A stretch of 64,000 nucleotides of DNA from AWTP1-13 sp035258605. GTDB taxonomy: Bacteria > Pseudomonadota > Alphaproteobacteria > Rhizobiales > Hyphomicrobiaceae. The first letter of the stretch is position 1, and every line of letters starts with the position of its first letter. The translations under genes were made by a program, and so were the position numbers. The notes under the pieces were generated by a model that was not told the origin of the DNA, ran no database searches, and saw only the letters and a list, made by a program, of their open reading frames with translations. Location of the stretch: NCBI GenBank assembly GCA_035258605.1, contig DATFXD010000291.1, positions 1 to 64,000 on the forward strand. Reading direction: 5' to 3'. Of this stretch, positions 53,551 through 62,082 are shown in pieces.

Positions 53551-53562
53551 TTGACGTGTCAA
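53551..53562. promoter_or_regulatory. TTGAC-GT-GTCAA palindrome upstream of the porin gene
   Basis: A perfect five-base inverted repeat with a two-base centre, 22 bases before the ATG of the porin gene. It resembles an FNR/FixK box but the half-sites are two bases closer than in that consensus, so another regulator or a -35 element (TTGACA on the minus strand) is equally possible. Confidence 0.4.
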
Positions 53563-53595
53563 TTTCGCGATTTTGCCGGCCAAGGCAACGGTATT

Positions 53596-53665
53596 TGCCC
53601 GTTTGGGCAGCGAACCCGCCAAGGCCGTGCACGCGCGCAACAGCCGGCGCCGGCGTGGTTTTTTT
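53596..53665 (+). ncRNA. Candidate small RNA or leader with terminator-like end
   Basis: In the 332-base divergent gap (53530-53861) the plus strand shows TGCCC-GTTT-GGGCA (53596-53609), then the GC palindrome GCCGGCGCCGGC (53643-53654) followed four bases later by seven T residues (53659-53665). No gene ends here on the plus strand, so the terminator-like end may belong to a small RNA or attenuate the downstream reductase gene. The 3' stem is short (four pairs with a four-base loop), which weakens the case. Confidence 0.28.
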
Positions 53666-53861
53666 GACCCCCGCTTGCCTATTTTGCGGGCGTGGCGGGC
53701 GGGCGGCGCTGCCGTCCGATTGGGCAAGGCGGCCCCGCTGCAGGCAGGCGACGGCCCGGTTCTCGATTTTGGCCTGCGCCGCCGCTAGGCTAGGCCTCGT
53801 CCCTGGCGAACGGCGAGGCGCCGGCCCGGGGGCTGCGCAACCCGTTTCCGGGAGGATCGCC

Positions 53862-54626
53862 TTGCCCCAGCCTGCCCCGACCGTTCTCATCACCGGTGCG
53901 GCGCAGAGGATTGGCCGCGCGCTGGCCCGCGACTTTGCCGCTATGGGCTGGCGGGTGGCGATCCATTGCCATCGCTCGGTCAAGGACGCCGAGGCGCTTG
54001 CCCAGGAGCTCGGGCGCGCCGGGGCTCAAACGGCGGTGGTGACGGCGGACCTGGCGGTGGCGGGGGAGGTTGCCGCGCTGCTGCCGGCGACCTGCCGCGC
54101 GCTCGGTGCGCCGACCTGCCTTATCAACAATGCCGCCATGTTTGCCCCCGACACGGTCGCGACGCTCGAGCCCGGCCTGTGGGATCGCCAGCTCGCCGTC
54201 AACCTCAGGGCGCCGGTGTTCCTGGCGCAAGCCTTCGCCGCGCATCTGCCCGCCGGGGTTGCCGGCAACATCATCAACATCATCGATCAGGGCGTATTGA
54301 AGCCGACGCCGCAGTTTTTCTCCTATACCGCCGCCAAGGCCGGCCTGTGGGCGGTCACGCGCACCCTGGCGCAGGCGCTGGCGCCCACCATTCGCGTCAA
54401 TGCCATCGGCCCGGGGCCGGTGCTCAAGAGCACCCATCAGACCGAGGCTGAGTTCCGCGCCGAATTCCAATCGACCCTGCTCGGCCGCAGCACCGAACCG
54501 GAGGAAATCGCGGCCGCCATCCGCTTTATTCTGGCGGCGCCGGCGCTCACCGGGCAGATGCTGGCCCTCGACGGCGGCCAGCACCTGGCCTGGCAAACAC
54601 CCGACGTCGTCTCCGGGAGCGGCTGA
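53862..54626 (+). CDS. SDR-family oxidoreductase, FolM/pteridine-reductase-like
   Basis: A 254-residue short-chain dehydrogenase. VLITGAAQRIGRALARDFAA is the NADP-binding motif, with an Arg that favours NADP. LINNAAMFAPDTV gives the NNA block, SYTAAKAGLWAVTRTLAQ the catalytic Tyr-x3-Lys, and RVNAIGPGPVL the C-terminal loop. It resembles dihydromonapterin or pteridine reductases. The start is TTG at 53862 with GGAGG six bases upstream. It is immediately followed by folB, which supports a role in pterin metabolism. Confidence 0.87.
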   Translation: MPQPAPTVLITGAAQRIGRALARDFAAMGWRVAIHCHRSVKDAEALAQELGRAGAQTAVVTADLAVAGEVAALLPATCRALGAPTCLINNAAMFAPDTVATLEPGLWDRQLAVNLRAPVFLAQAFAAHLPAGVAGNIINIIDQGVLKPTPQFFSYTAAKAGLWAVTRTLAQALAPTIRVNAIGPGPVLKSTHQTEAEFRAEFQSTLLGRSTEPEEIAAAIRFILAAPALTGQMLALDGGQHLAWQTPDVVSGSG

Positions 54627-54631
54627 GCGCC

Positions 54632-55051
54632 ATGCCGAAGCCGAGCCCCCAGCCGCCAGTGGCGCCCCGGCCGGTGGACCCGCCGCCGCAATCCGGTCGC
54701 CGGCGCGTGTTGGTGCGCGATCTGGAGATCGTCGCCAGCATCGGCGTGTTTGAGCACGAGAAGCGCTACGAGCAGCGCATTCTGTTGACCTTGGAGCTCG
54801 CCGTGGTCGACGCCTACGACGGCCGTTCCGACCGGCTCGAGGATGTCCTCGACTATGCGACCCTGGTCGAGGGCATCGCCATGTTGGTGCAGAGCGAGCA
54901 CGTCAACCTGATTGAGACCCTGGCCGAGCGCATCGCCGGCCACTGTCTTGCCGATCGGCGCGTCGCCAGCGTCCGCGTCCGGATCGAGAAGCCCGACGCC
55001 TTGCCGATGTGCCGCTCGGTCGGCGTCGAGATCGACCGCTGGCGCGATTGA
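54632..55051 (+). CDS. folB: Dihydroneopterin aldolase
   Basis: A 139-residue FolB that cleaves dihydroneopterin in folate synthesis. RVLVRDLEIVASIGVFEHEK is the N-terminal block with the substrate Glu, and DYATLVEGIAMLVQSEHVNL and LIETLAERIAGHCLADRRV are typical. Its first 25 residues are Pro-rich and unusual for the family, although the family length is otherwise normal (about 120). It starts six bases after the SDR gene, consistent with co-expression. Confidence 0.92.
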   Translation: MPKPSPQPPVAPRPVDPPPQSGRRRVLVRDLEIVASIGVFEHEKRYEQRILLTLELAVVDAYDGRSDRLEDVLDYATLVEGIAMLVQSEHVNLIETLAERIAGHCLADRRVASVRVRIEKPDALPMCRSVGVEIDRWRD

Positions 55052-55545
55052 GCCCGGCAGTCGCCGCTTGTTGCCGCCGCCAATCGCCCAATTTGCGCCC
55101 AAAAGTGTGGTGCACATTGAAGGGCTTGGGGGGATGCCTCGGATTTGAGCCGTTGAACTTGCGACGTGCGCGGAGGAAGGCGCAGGGGTCGCGGTAATGC
55201 GGCCAACGCGAGGGAGGACGACACCGAGCGTTAGACCTGGTCGGGGGAAGTGGGCCCGGACCGGATCAGAAGCGACGAGGGAGAGGAATGAGGCGATCGG
55301 GGAGCGTGGCACAAGCATCCAAAACCATGGGACGGACCAGGGGCACGGGCTCACCCATGGGCAAGGGGACCACGGATGGGAAGACCACCGGCAACACGAG
55401 CAACGGCAGGGGCCGAGCGACTCACCCGTTGGGCTGGGGCAGAGCCGCTAACCGGCCCTTAATGTTAGGGGCTTAACAACAGATTTTGAGATCCGCCTGC
55501 GTTGTCGAGCCGGACGCACAAGGATCAATTCAGGGTGGGTGTTCC
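55052..55545. other. 494-base gap with a low-complexity open frame
   Basis: This gap holds a plus-strand frame at 55288-55476 (62 residues, rich in Gly, Thr, Arg: KGTTDGKTTGNTSNGRG) with an unusually good ribosome site, GAGGGAGAGG, directly before its ATG. The base composition is purine-rich on the plus strand and differs from neighbouring genes. Its product has no family match and could be spurious. No RNA gene or palindrome is evident. The right end is the upstream region of the glucosaminidase gene. Confidence 0.4.
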
Positions 55546-56823
55546 ATGCATCGCCGCGTCGGAGCGTATGTCCTTCTTGCCGTGCTTGCCAGTCCAAGTG
55601 CCCTCCTTGCCGCCGAGCTGCCGGCGATCAAAGCCAGCCGCAGTAATGCCGTTCCGGGGTGTGTGACCCCCGGCCGCCTGCTGGCCTACCTTGAGAGCCG
55701 CAACCCGAATTTGGACCCGCGCTTCCACGCCGTCGCCACCGAGTACATGCGGCTCGGGGAAACGCTCGGCGTACGCTGGGACTATGCCTTCTACCAGATG
55801 CTGTTGGAGACCGGGTCGTTGACCTTCCACGACGGCAGCCGGGCCGGCGACGTGCGGCCGATGCAGAACAATTTCGCCGGTCTCGGTGCCACCGGGCACG
55901 GCCAGCACGGCGAGAGCTTCAAGGATGTCGCCACCGGCGTGCGCGCGCATCTGGAGCACCTGTTGCTCTACGCCGGCGAGCGGATCGACAAGCCGGTGGC
56001 GGAGCGTACGCGCAACGTGCAGGAGTGGGGCGTGCTGACCGATTGGCAGCGCGGCTTTTCGCGGCCGATAACCTTTGCCGACATGGCGAACAAGTGGGCG
56101 CCTGGAACCCGCTCCTATCGCCGCATGATCGAGGGCATTGCCGAGCGCTTCCAGGAATTCTGTAGCCGCCCCGACCCGCGGCCGGAGTTGGTGAAGGAGG
56201 CCCGCGCGCCGAACGACGACGGCAAGGAGCGCGCCTCCGGTGCCGAATTGGCCGAGCGCGCGATCGTCGCGGGCAAGGCACAAAACGACGAACGGCGCTC
56301 CGCGCTTGGCGCCGAGCCGGTGGCAACGCCAGCGCGTTCGCTGTCGGCGCCGGCGTCCCCGGAGGTGGCGCCGGGGGGCCCCGCTCCCCTCGCCGTCGAT
56401 GATGGCGCTGGCAGGCTCGAGCGCGGCGAGCCCAAGGCGATGAGCCCGAGCACGGTGAGCGGCGCCAAGCCGGCCGGCGTGGCCAAGCCCGAGAAGGCCG
56501 CCGCCGCAAGCAACCCGGACAAGACCTTCCAGACCGCCTCGATGGCCGGCGGCGGCGCCAAGCCGCTCGCCAATGGCGCCGCGCCACCCGCCCAGAAGTG
56601 CCGGGTGTGGACGGCAAGCTACGGCGGCCAGAAAGCAATGATCATCAAGTCGCTGGTCGACAAGGTGGTCAACTACACGGTGCTCGACGTCAATGAGGGC
56701 TCGGAAGCCCGCGAGGCCGAGGCGTTCATCGCCGCCTACGCCAAGAACGGCGCCATCGCCGGCCAATTCGCCAGTCAGGCGCAGGCGCTGGACAAGGCCT
56801 TCGAGCTCTGTCCGGAAGGCTAG
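55546..56823 (+). CDS. Glucosaminidase-domain exported protein
   Basis: A 425-residue protein with signal peptide (GAYVLLAVLASPSALLAAEL). Residues 50-210 form a glucosaminidase (lysozyme-like) domain: WDYAFYQMLLETGSLTFHDG holds the catalytic Glu, followed by QNNFAGLGATGHGQHGESF. A Pro/Ala-rich linker leads to a C-terminal domain (RVWTASYGGQKAMIIKSLVD, then YTVLDVNEGSEAREAEAFI) that recurs on alphaproteobacterial glucosaminidases and may bind glycan. It probably trims peptidoglycan. The ATG at 55546 starts the signal peptide. Confidence 0.88.
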   Translation: MHRRVGAYVLLAVLASPSALLAAELPAIKASRSNAVPGCVTPGRLLAYLESRNPNLDPRFHAVATEYMRLGETLGVRWDYAFYQMLLETGSLTFHDGSRAGDVRPMQNNFAGLGATGHGQHGESFKDVATGVRAHLEHLLLYAGERIDKPVAERTRNVQEWGVLTDWQRGFSRPITFADMANKWAPGTRSYRRMIEGIAERFQEFCSRPDPRPELVKEARAPNDDGKERASGAELAERAIVAGKAQNDERRSALGAEPVATPARSLSAPASPEVAPGGPAPLAVDDGAGRLERGEPKAMSPSTVSGAKPAGVAKPEKAAAASNPDKTFQTASMAGGGAKPLANGAAPPAQKCRVWTASYGGQKAMIIKSLVDKVVNYTVLDVNEGSEAREAEAFIAAYAKNGAIAGQFASQAQALDKAFELCPEG

Positions 56824-57078
56824 CATCGCTCCCCCCGCGTGCCTGCCGAAGCGGGGCGCGATGGCGACGGTGGCCCCTTGGTCGAGGCGGGCGCGGCATG
56901 TGGTCGTTGGTGCCGCCTCGATGGGAAGCGGCTATAGGTCGGTCCGATGCGGGACGAGGTTAGACCGGCGAGATTGGGCCCTGGCGCTGGCGCCGCAGGC
57001 GGCGGTCCGGGTGCCACCGGAGGGGCCGGCGCCGGTTCAGGACGCAAAACCAACCCCAGCTAACGGACGGCGGCAGCG

Positions 57079-58326
57079 ATGATGACACCCTTAGGTCGGC
57101 TCGGCGGCGTGGGCCTCTTGATAACGCTGCTGTGGGCGCTGCCCGCAGGGGCCGAAGAGGCCCAGTCGGCGCCGCCCCCCAACAACCCCAATTGCCGCAA
57201 CAGCGGCAGCTTCGAGGCTTGGCTCGACGACTTCCGCCGCGAAGCCCGCGAGCAGGGGATCTCGCCGGCCACCCTGAGCGCGGCGCTCGGCGGCGTGACG
57301 CTCGATCAAGGCGTCATCCAGCGCGATCGCCGGCAGGGCTTCTTCGCCCAGACCTTCACCGCCTTTTCCGGCAAGCTGATCTCGCCAAATCGCATCCAAA
57401 ACGGCATCGAGCGGCTGCGCCAGCACCGCGCCCTGTTGGCCAAGATCGAGCAGCAATTTGGCGTGCCCGGACCGGTGATCGTCGCCTTCTGGGGCTTGGA
57501 AAGCGATTTCGGCTCGATGCTGGGCAACCTGCCGGTGCTGCGCTCGCTTGCCACCTTGGCCTACGACTGCCGCCGGCCCGAGCTCTTTCGCCGTGAACTG
57601 ATGGACGCGCTGCGCATCGTTGAACGTGGCGATTTGCGCCCGCAGGAGATGATCGGCTCGTGGGCCGGCGAGCTCGGCCAGACGCAATTTCTGCCGGCGC
57701 ATTACATGCAGCACGCCGTCGACTACGATGGCGACGGCCGGCGCGACCTCATTCACAGCATACCCGACGTCTTGGCCTCGACCGCGAATTTCCTGCAATT
57801 CTTGGGCTGGCAGCGGGGCCAGCCGTGGCTCGAGGAGGTGCGCCTGACCCGCGAATTGCCGTGGCAGGAGGCCGATCTTGCCATCCAGCATCCGCTGGAG
57901 AAATGGGCGGCGTGGGGGGTCAAGGGCTTGGGCGGGCAACCGCTTGCCGCCGGTGCCCCCACCGCATCGTTGCTGCTGCCGATGGGGCGGCACGGGCCGG
58001 CGTTCCTCGCCTATCCCAATTTCCAGGTCTACCTCAAGTGGAACCAGTCGCTCAACTATTCGATCACGGCCGCGCATCTGGCGGGGCGCTTGGCCGGCGC
58101 ACCGGCGTTCGATAAGGGTAACGGCACGGTGGCGGAGATGAGCGCGGCCCAGATCAAGGAGCTGCAGGCGCTGTTGGCCCGGCGCGGCTATTTCAGCGGC
58201 GAGGTCGACGGCAAGATCGGCGCCGCCACCCGCGCCAGCGTCAAGGCGGCGCAACTGAAACTGGGCTTGCCCGCCGATTCCTACCCGACCCCGGAATTGC
58301 TCGAGCGCATGCAGGCGCTGAGATAG
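57079..58326 (+). CDS. Lytic murein transglycosylase (MltB-type) with peptidoglycan-binding domain
   Basis: A 415-residue exported enzyme. The signal peptide is followed by SFEAWLDDFRREAREQGISP. The catalytic Glu lies in VIVAFWGLESDFGSMLGNLP, then GSWAGELGQTQFLPAHYMQH is the MltB block. The C-terminal about 60 residues (LQALLARRGYFSGEVDGKIG) form a PG_binding_1 domain. It cleaves glycan strands to anhydro-muropeptides. It follows the glucosaminidase gene by 255 bases, giving two wall hydrolases in a row. Confidence 0.95.
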   Translation: MMTPLGRLGGVGLLITLLWALPAGAEEAQSAPPPNNPNCRNSGSFEAWLDDFRREAREQGISPATLSAALGGVTLDQGVIQRDRRQGFFAQTFTAFSGKLISPNRIQNGIERLRQHRALLAKIEQQFGVPGPVIVAFWGLESDFGSMLGNLPVLRSLATLAYDCRRPELFRRELMDALRIVERGDLRPQEMIGSWAGELGQTQFLPAHYMQHAVDYDGDGRRDLIHSIPDVLASTANFLQFLGWQRGQPWLEEVRLTRELPWQEADLAIQHPLEKWAAWGVKGLGGQPLAAGAPTASLLLPMGRHGPAFLAYPNFQVYLKWNQSLNYSITAAHLAGRLAGAPAFDKGNGTVAEMSAAQIKELQALLARRGYFSGEVDGKIGAATRASVKAAQLKLGLPADSYPTPELLERMQALR

Positions 58327-58383
58327 CCGGTTGCTCGCGGCGGCGTCCGCCCCTGGACCTCGGCCGGCGGTCCGCCTAAGTCA

Positions 58384-60552
58384 ATGGCTATGCCGCTCAA
58401 GCCCACCGCGTCAGGCCCTGCCCTGTCGGCCCCCGCGGCCGAGGCCGGGGCTGGCGGGCCCGCCGCCACGGCTCCGGCCAAGACCGGCGCGGGCGTGATC
58501 GCGGGCTATCTCAAGACCTTGCCGAGCGGGCCCGGCGTCTACCGCATGCTCGATGCCGCCGGCACCGTCATCTATGTCGGCAAGGCGCGCAATCTCAAGG
58601 CGCGGGTGACGAACTACGCGCGTGCCGGCAACCACCCGGCGCGGATCATGCGCCTGATCGCGGCTACCGCGGCGATGGAGTTCATCACCGTGCGCACCGA
58701 GGCCGAGGCGCTGTTGCTCGAGGCCAACCTCATCAAACGGTTTCGGCCGCGCTACAACGTGCTCCTGCGCGATGACAAGTCGTTTCCCTATATCCTGATC
58801 GCGACCGAGCATGCCGCCCCGCAGATCGTCAAGCATCGCGGTGCCCGCAATCGCAAGGGCGAGTACTTCGGCCCGTTTGCCTCCGCGGGTGCGGTCAATC
58901 GCACCATCAACATGCTGGAGCGGGCGTTTCTGTTGCGCTCGTGCTCGGATGCCGTGTTCGAGAGCCGCACGCGGCCGTGCCTGCTCTACCAGATCAAACG
59001 CTGCTCGGCGCCATGCACCGGCCTGATCGGGCTTGAGGACTATAACGGCCTGGTCGAGGAAGCGCGGCGTTTTCTGCGTGGCGAAAGCCAGAATGCGCGG
59101 CAAATGTATCAGCGTCTGATGGAGGAGGCCGCCGCTAACCTCGATTTCGAGCGCGCCGCCGTCTACCGCAATCGGCTGTGGGCGCTGGCGCACGTCACCG
59201 CCGAGCAATCGATCAACCTCGACGGCATCGAGGAAGCCGACGTGTTTGCCGCGCATCAGGCCGCAGGCCAGGTGTCAATTCAGGTGTTCTTCTTCCGCTC
59301 CGGCCAGAATTGGGGCAACCGCGCCTATTTTCCGCGTGCCGACCGTTCGTTCACGGTCGAAGAGGTGCTGGAGAGCTTCATCGCCCAGTTTTACGACGAC
59401 AAGCCGGTGCCCTCCACCTTGCTGGTGTCGCACAAGTTGCCCAACGAGGCGGTGCTGGCCGAGGCGCTGTCGGTGAAGGCCGAGCACAAGGTCGAGGTGC
59501 ACACCCCGCAACGCGGCAGCAAGGTCGATATCGTCGAGCACGCGCGCGAAAACGCCCGCGAGGCCTTGGCCCGCCGGCTGGCGGAGAGCTCATCGCAGCG
59601 CCAGCTGCTCGAGGGGCTCGGTGCTCGCCTCGGCCTTGCCCGGCCGCCGCGCCGGATCGAGGTGTTCGACAATAGCCACATCATGGGTGCCAATGCGGTC
59701 GGTGCCATGATCGTGGCCGGGGCGGACGGCTTTGTGAAAAACCAGTATCGCAAGTTCAACATCAAGTCGGCCGATCTCACCCCCGGCGACGACTATGCCA
59801 TGATGCGCGAGGTGCTGAGCCGCCGGTGCAAGCGGCTGTTGCTGGACAGCGGTGCTGCGCCGGCCGCCGACCCACCCGCGCCGACCGCCGCCGACGCGGC
59901 CGCAATCGGCTCGCGCATCGAGGCGCCGCAGGCGCCGCCGATCGACCGCCGCGGCGGCAGCGCGCTTGCCTTCGGCGTGCTGCGCGCCGAGCAACCGGCG
60001 GCCGAGCCGCCGCTGGCGGAGATCGGCGTTGGCGAGGACGGTGCCGAGGCGGGTGTCGAGACCGGTACCGACACGGGCGCCGAGGCGGAGCTGCCCGCGC
60101 GTCCGGACCTGATGCTGATCGATGGTGGCCTCGGCCAGCTCGGCGTGGCGCGCGAGGTGCTCGCCAGCTACGCTCTCGATATCGCGGTGGTCGGCATCGC
60201 CAAGGGGCCTGACCGCGATGCCGGGCGTGAGCACTTTCACATTCCGGGCCGCGCGCGGCCGTTGCTGCTCGAGACCCGCGATCCGGTGCTCTACTTCGTG
60301 CAGCGCCTGCGCGATGAAGCGCACCGGTTTGCGATCGGCGCGCACCGCGCCAAGCGCAGCAAGGCCCTGGGAGTCAATCCGCTCGACGAGATTGCCGGCA
60401 TCGGCCCAACACGCAAACGTGCATTGCTCCGGCATTTCGGTTCGGCCAAGGCTGTGTCGCGCGCGAGCCGCGAGGATCTCGAGGGAGTGGACGGGATCAG
60501 CGCCCAAATGGCGCAGAATATCTACGATTTCTTTCACGAGCGCCGCGACTGA
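58384..60552 (+). CDS. uvrC: Excinuclease ABC subunit C with a central low-complexity insertion
   Basis: A 722-residue UvrC that makes both incisions in nucleotide-excision repair. The GIY-YIG domain has GPGVYRMLDAAGTVIYVGKA, the UVR motif is YQRLMEEAAANLDFERAAVY, and the RNase H-like domain has IEVFDNSHIMGANAVGAMIV and MLIDGGLGQL. Two helix-hairpin-helix motifs end the chain. Between RRCKRLLLDSG and PDLMLIDGG lies an insertion of about 80 Ala/Pro/Glu-rich residues (about 488-570) that most UvrC lack; there the chain normally has only a short loop. The total is about 100 residues longer than usual. Confidence 0.96.
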   Translation: MAMPLKPTASGPALSAPAAEAGAGGPAATAPAKTGAGVIAGYLKTLPSGPGVYRMLDAAGTVIYVGKARNLKARVTNYARAGNHPARIMRLIAATAAMEFITVRTEAEALLLEANLIKRFRPRYNVLLRDDKSFPYILIATEHAAPQIVKHRGARNRKGEYFGPFASAGAVNRTINMLERAFLLRSCSDAVFESRTRPCLLYQIKRCSAPCTGLIGLEDYNGLVEEARRFLRGESQNARQMYQRLMEEAAANLDFERAAVYRNRLWALAHVTAEQSINLDGIEEADVFAAHQAAGQVSIQVFFFRSGQNWGNRAYFPRADRSFTVEEVLESFIAQFYDDKPVPSTLLVSHKLPNEAVLAEALSVKAEHKVEVHTPQRGSKVDIVEHARENAREALARRLAESSSQRQLLEGLGARLGLARPPRRIEVFDNSHIMGANAVGAMIVAGADGFVKNQYRKFNIKSADLTPGDDYAMMREVLSRRCKRLLLDSGAAPAADPPAPTAADAAAIGSRIEAPQAPPIDRRGGSALAFGVLRAEQPAAEPPLAEIGVGEDGAEAGVETGTDTGAEAELPARPDLMLIDGGLGQLGVAREVLASYALDIAVVGIAKGPDRDAGREHFHIPGRARPLLLETRDPVLYFVQRLRDEAHRFAIGAHRAKRSKALGVNPLDEIAGIGPTRKRALLRHFGSAKAVSRASREDLEGVDGISAQMAQNIYDFFHERRD

Positions 60553-60645
60553 TAGGGCTCGCTTTAAGCGTTAACAGCGGGGCCGGCCGAGGCGTGATGG
60601 GAAGGCCCATTGACGCTCCAGGACCCAAGTGCTCTTGTCTGCCGA

Positions 60646-61233
60646 ATGGAACGCGCGGTGACAACCCCTGGCCTAGGCAGTCTGCCCAACGTATTGACAT
60701 ATTTGCGTATTTTGGCAGTGCCGGCGGTCGTGCTTTGCCTGATGGCGTTCGATGGCAGCCGCGCGCGCTGGTGGGCGCTGACGGTCTATGTGGTGGCCTG
60801 TGTGACGGATTGGCTCGATGGCTTTCTGGCCCGGGTCTGGCAGCAGCAGTCGGCGCTGGGGCGCATGCTCGATCCGATCGCCGACAAGCTTCTGGTCGGC
60901 ACCACCTTGTTGATATTGACCGCCGACCACACCATCAGTGGCGTACACGTGGTGGCGGCGGTCATCATCCTGTGCCGCGAAATCCTGGTGTCGGGATTGC
61001 GGGAATTCCTGGCCGAGCTCAACATGCGCGTGCATGTCACGCAGCTCGCCAAGTGGAAGACGACGGTGCAGATGATCGCGCTCGGCGTGCTGCTCGCCGG
61101 CCCCGCCGGTGACAAGGTGGTGCCCGGCATCACCTCGGCCGGACTGGCGATGCTGTGGGTGGCGGCGCTGCTGACCCTGTGGACCGGTTTTGATTATCTC
61201 AAGGCGGCCGTGCGCACGGCGATCGAGAACTAG
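60646..61233 (+). CDS. pgsA: CDP-diacylglycerol-glycerol-3-phosphate 3-phosphatidyltransferase
   Basis: A 195-residue membrane enzyme for phosphatidylglycerol synthesis. The CDP-alcohol phosphotransferase motif is complete: DGFLARVWQQQSALGRMLDP, then IADK. LPNVLTYLRILAVPAVVLCL is the first helix and ILCREILVSGLREFLAELNM another family block. The ATG at 60646 gives the usual length; an in-frame TTG at 60610 is possible. It is followed by moaD after 18 bases. Confidence 0.94.
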   Translation: MERAVTTPGLGSLPNVLTYLRILAVPAVVLCLMAFDGSRARWWALTVYVVACVTDWLDGFLARVWQQQSALGRMLDPIADKLLVGTTLLILTADHTISGVHVVAAVIILCREILVSGLREFLAELNMRVHVTQLAKWKTTVQMIALGVLLAGPAGDKVVPGITSAGLAMLWVAALLTLWTGFDYLKAAVRTAIEN

Positions 61234-61251
61234 GTGGGCTTGGCAACGCCG

Positions 61252-61509
61252 ATGCGGGTAAAGCTCATGTACTTCGCCTGGGTGCGCGAGAAGATCGGCA
61301 GGGCCGAGGAAGAGCTCGAGCTGCCCGCCGGCATTGCCACCGTGGCCGAGCTGATCGACTGGCTGAAGCAGCAAGGCCCGCAATACGCCGAGGCCTTCCG
61401 CCGCGCCGAGGTGGTGCGGGCCGCCATCAATCAGACCCACGTTCAGCCCAGCGCCAGCATTGCTGGTGCCGCTGAAATCGCCTTCTTTCCGCCGGTGACG
61501 GGAGGCTGA
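61252..61509 (+). CDS. moaD: Molybdopterin synthase small subunit
   Basis: An 85-residue ubiquitin-fold sulfur carrier. It starts MRVKLMYFAWVREKIG and ends in the required Gly-Gly (FFPPVTGG), which is thiocarboxylated to supply sulfur for the molybdenum cofactor. VAELIDWLKQQGPQYAEAF is the typical helix. The ATG at 61252 is preferred over a GTG at 61234. Next to moaE, its partner. Confidence 0.95.
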   Translation: MRVKLMYFAWVREKIGRAEEELELPAGIATVAELIDWLKQQGPQYAEAFRRAEVVRAAINQTHVQPSASIAGAAEIAFFPPVTGG

Positions 61510-61516
61510 CCTGAGC

Positions 61517-61984
61517 GTGCGCATCGATACCGCCGATTTCGACGTCGGCGCCGAGATCGCCCGCCTGACCGGCGGCCGCACCGATGTCGGCGCCGTGGTC
61601 GCATTCACCGGCCTGATGCGCGCCGACAACGATGGCCGCGCCATCGCCGGCATGACGCTCGAGCACTATCCCGGCATGACGGAACGCGAGCTGGCGCGCG
61701 TCGAGGCGGAAGCGCACCGGCGCTGGCCGCTGGCGGCGAGCCTGATCGTGCATCGCGTCGGAACGCTGAAACCCGGCGACAACATCGTGCTGGTGGTGAC
61801 CGCCTCGAAGCACCGGCAGGCGGCGTTCCAGGCGGCGGAATTCCTGATGGACTACCTCAAGACCAACGCGCCGTTCTGGAAAAAGGAGGTCGGTCGCGAC
61901 GGCCATGCCGCCTGGGTCGATGCGCGCATCAGCGACGAGGCGGCGCTCGGCCGCTGGCAAATCCCCCCCGATCATCGCGGCTAA
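61517..61984 (+). CDS. moaE: Molybdopterin synthase large subunit
   Basis: A 155-residue MoaE that converts precursor Z to molybdopterin with MoaD. VAFTGLMRADNDGRAIAGMT and LEHYPGMTERELARVEAEA are conserved, and LKTNAPFWKKEVGRDG holds the active-site Lys pair. SLIVHRVGTLKPGDNIVLVV is the core strand region. The GTG start follows GGGAGG by eleven bases. Seven bases separate it from moaD. Confidence 0.96.
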   Translation: MRIDTADFDVGAEIARLTGGRTDVGAVVAFTGLMRADNDGRAIAGMTLEHYPGMTERELARVEAEAHRRWPLAASLIVHRVGTLKPGDNIVLVVTASKHRQAAFQAAEFLMDYLKTNAPFWKKEVGRDGHAAWVDARISDEAALGRWQIPPDHRG

Positions 61985-62082
61985 GTGCGCCTTGCTGCCC
62001 TCCCTAATGCCGGCGCCTCGGCTATAGTGTTGCCAGGCGTGGCCGGCTCCGGCACCGCCGCCAGCATCGGGAGGCACGAGCC

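Noticed and set aside
53551..53562. FNR/FixK box
   Set aside because: The half-sites are separated by four bases rather than six, so it does not fit the consensus.
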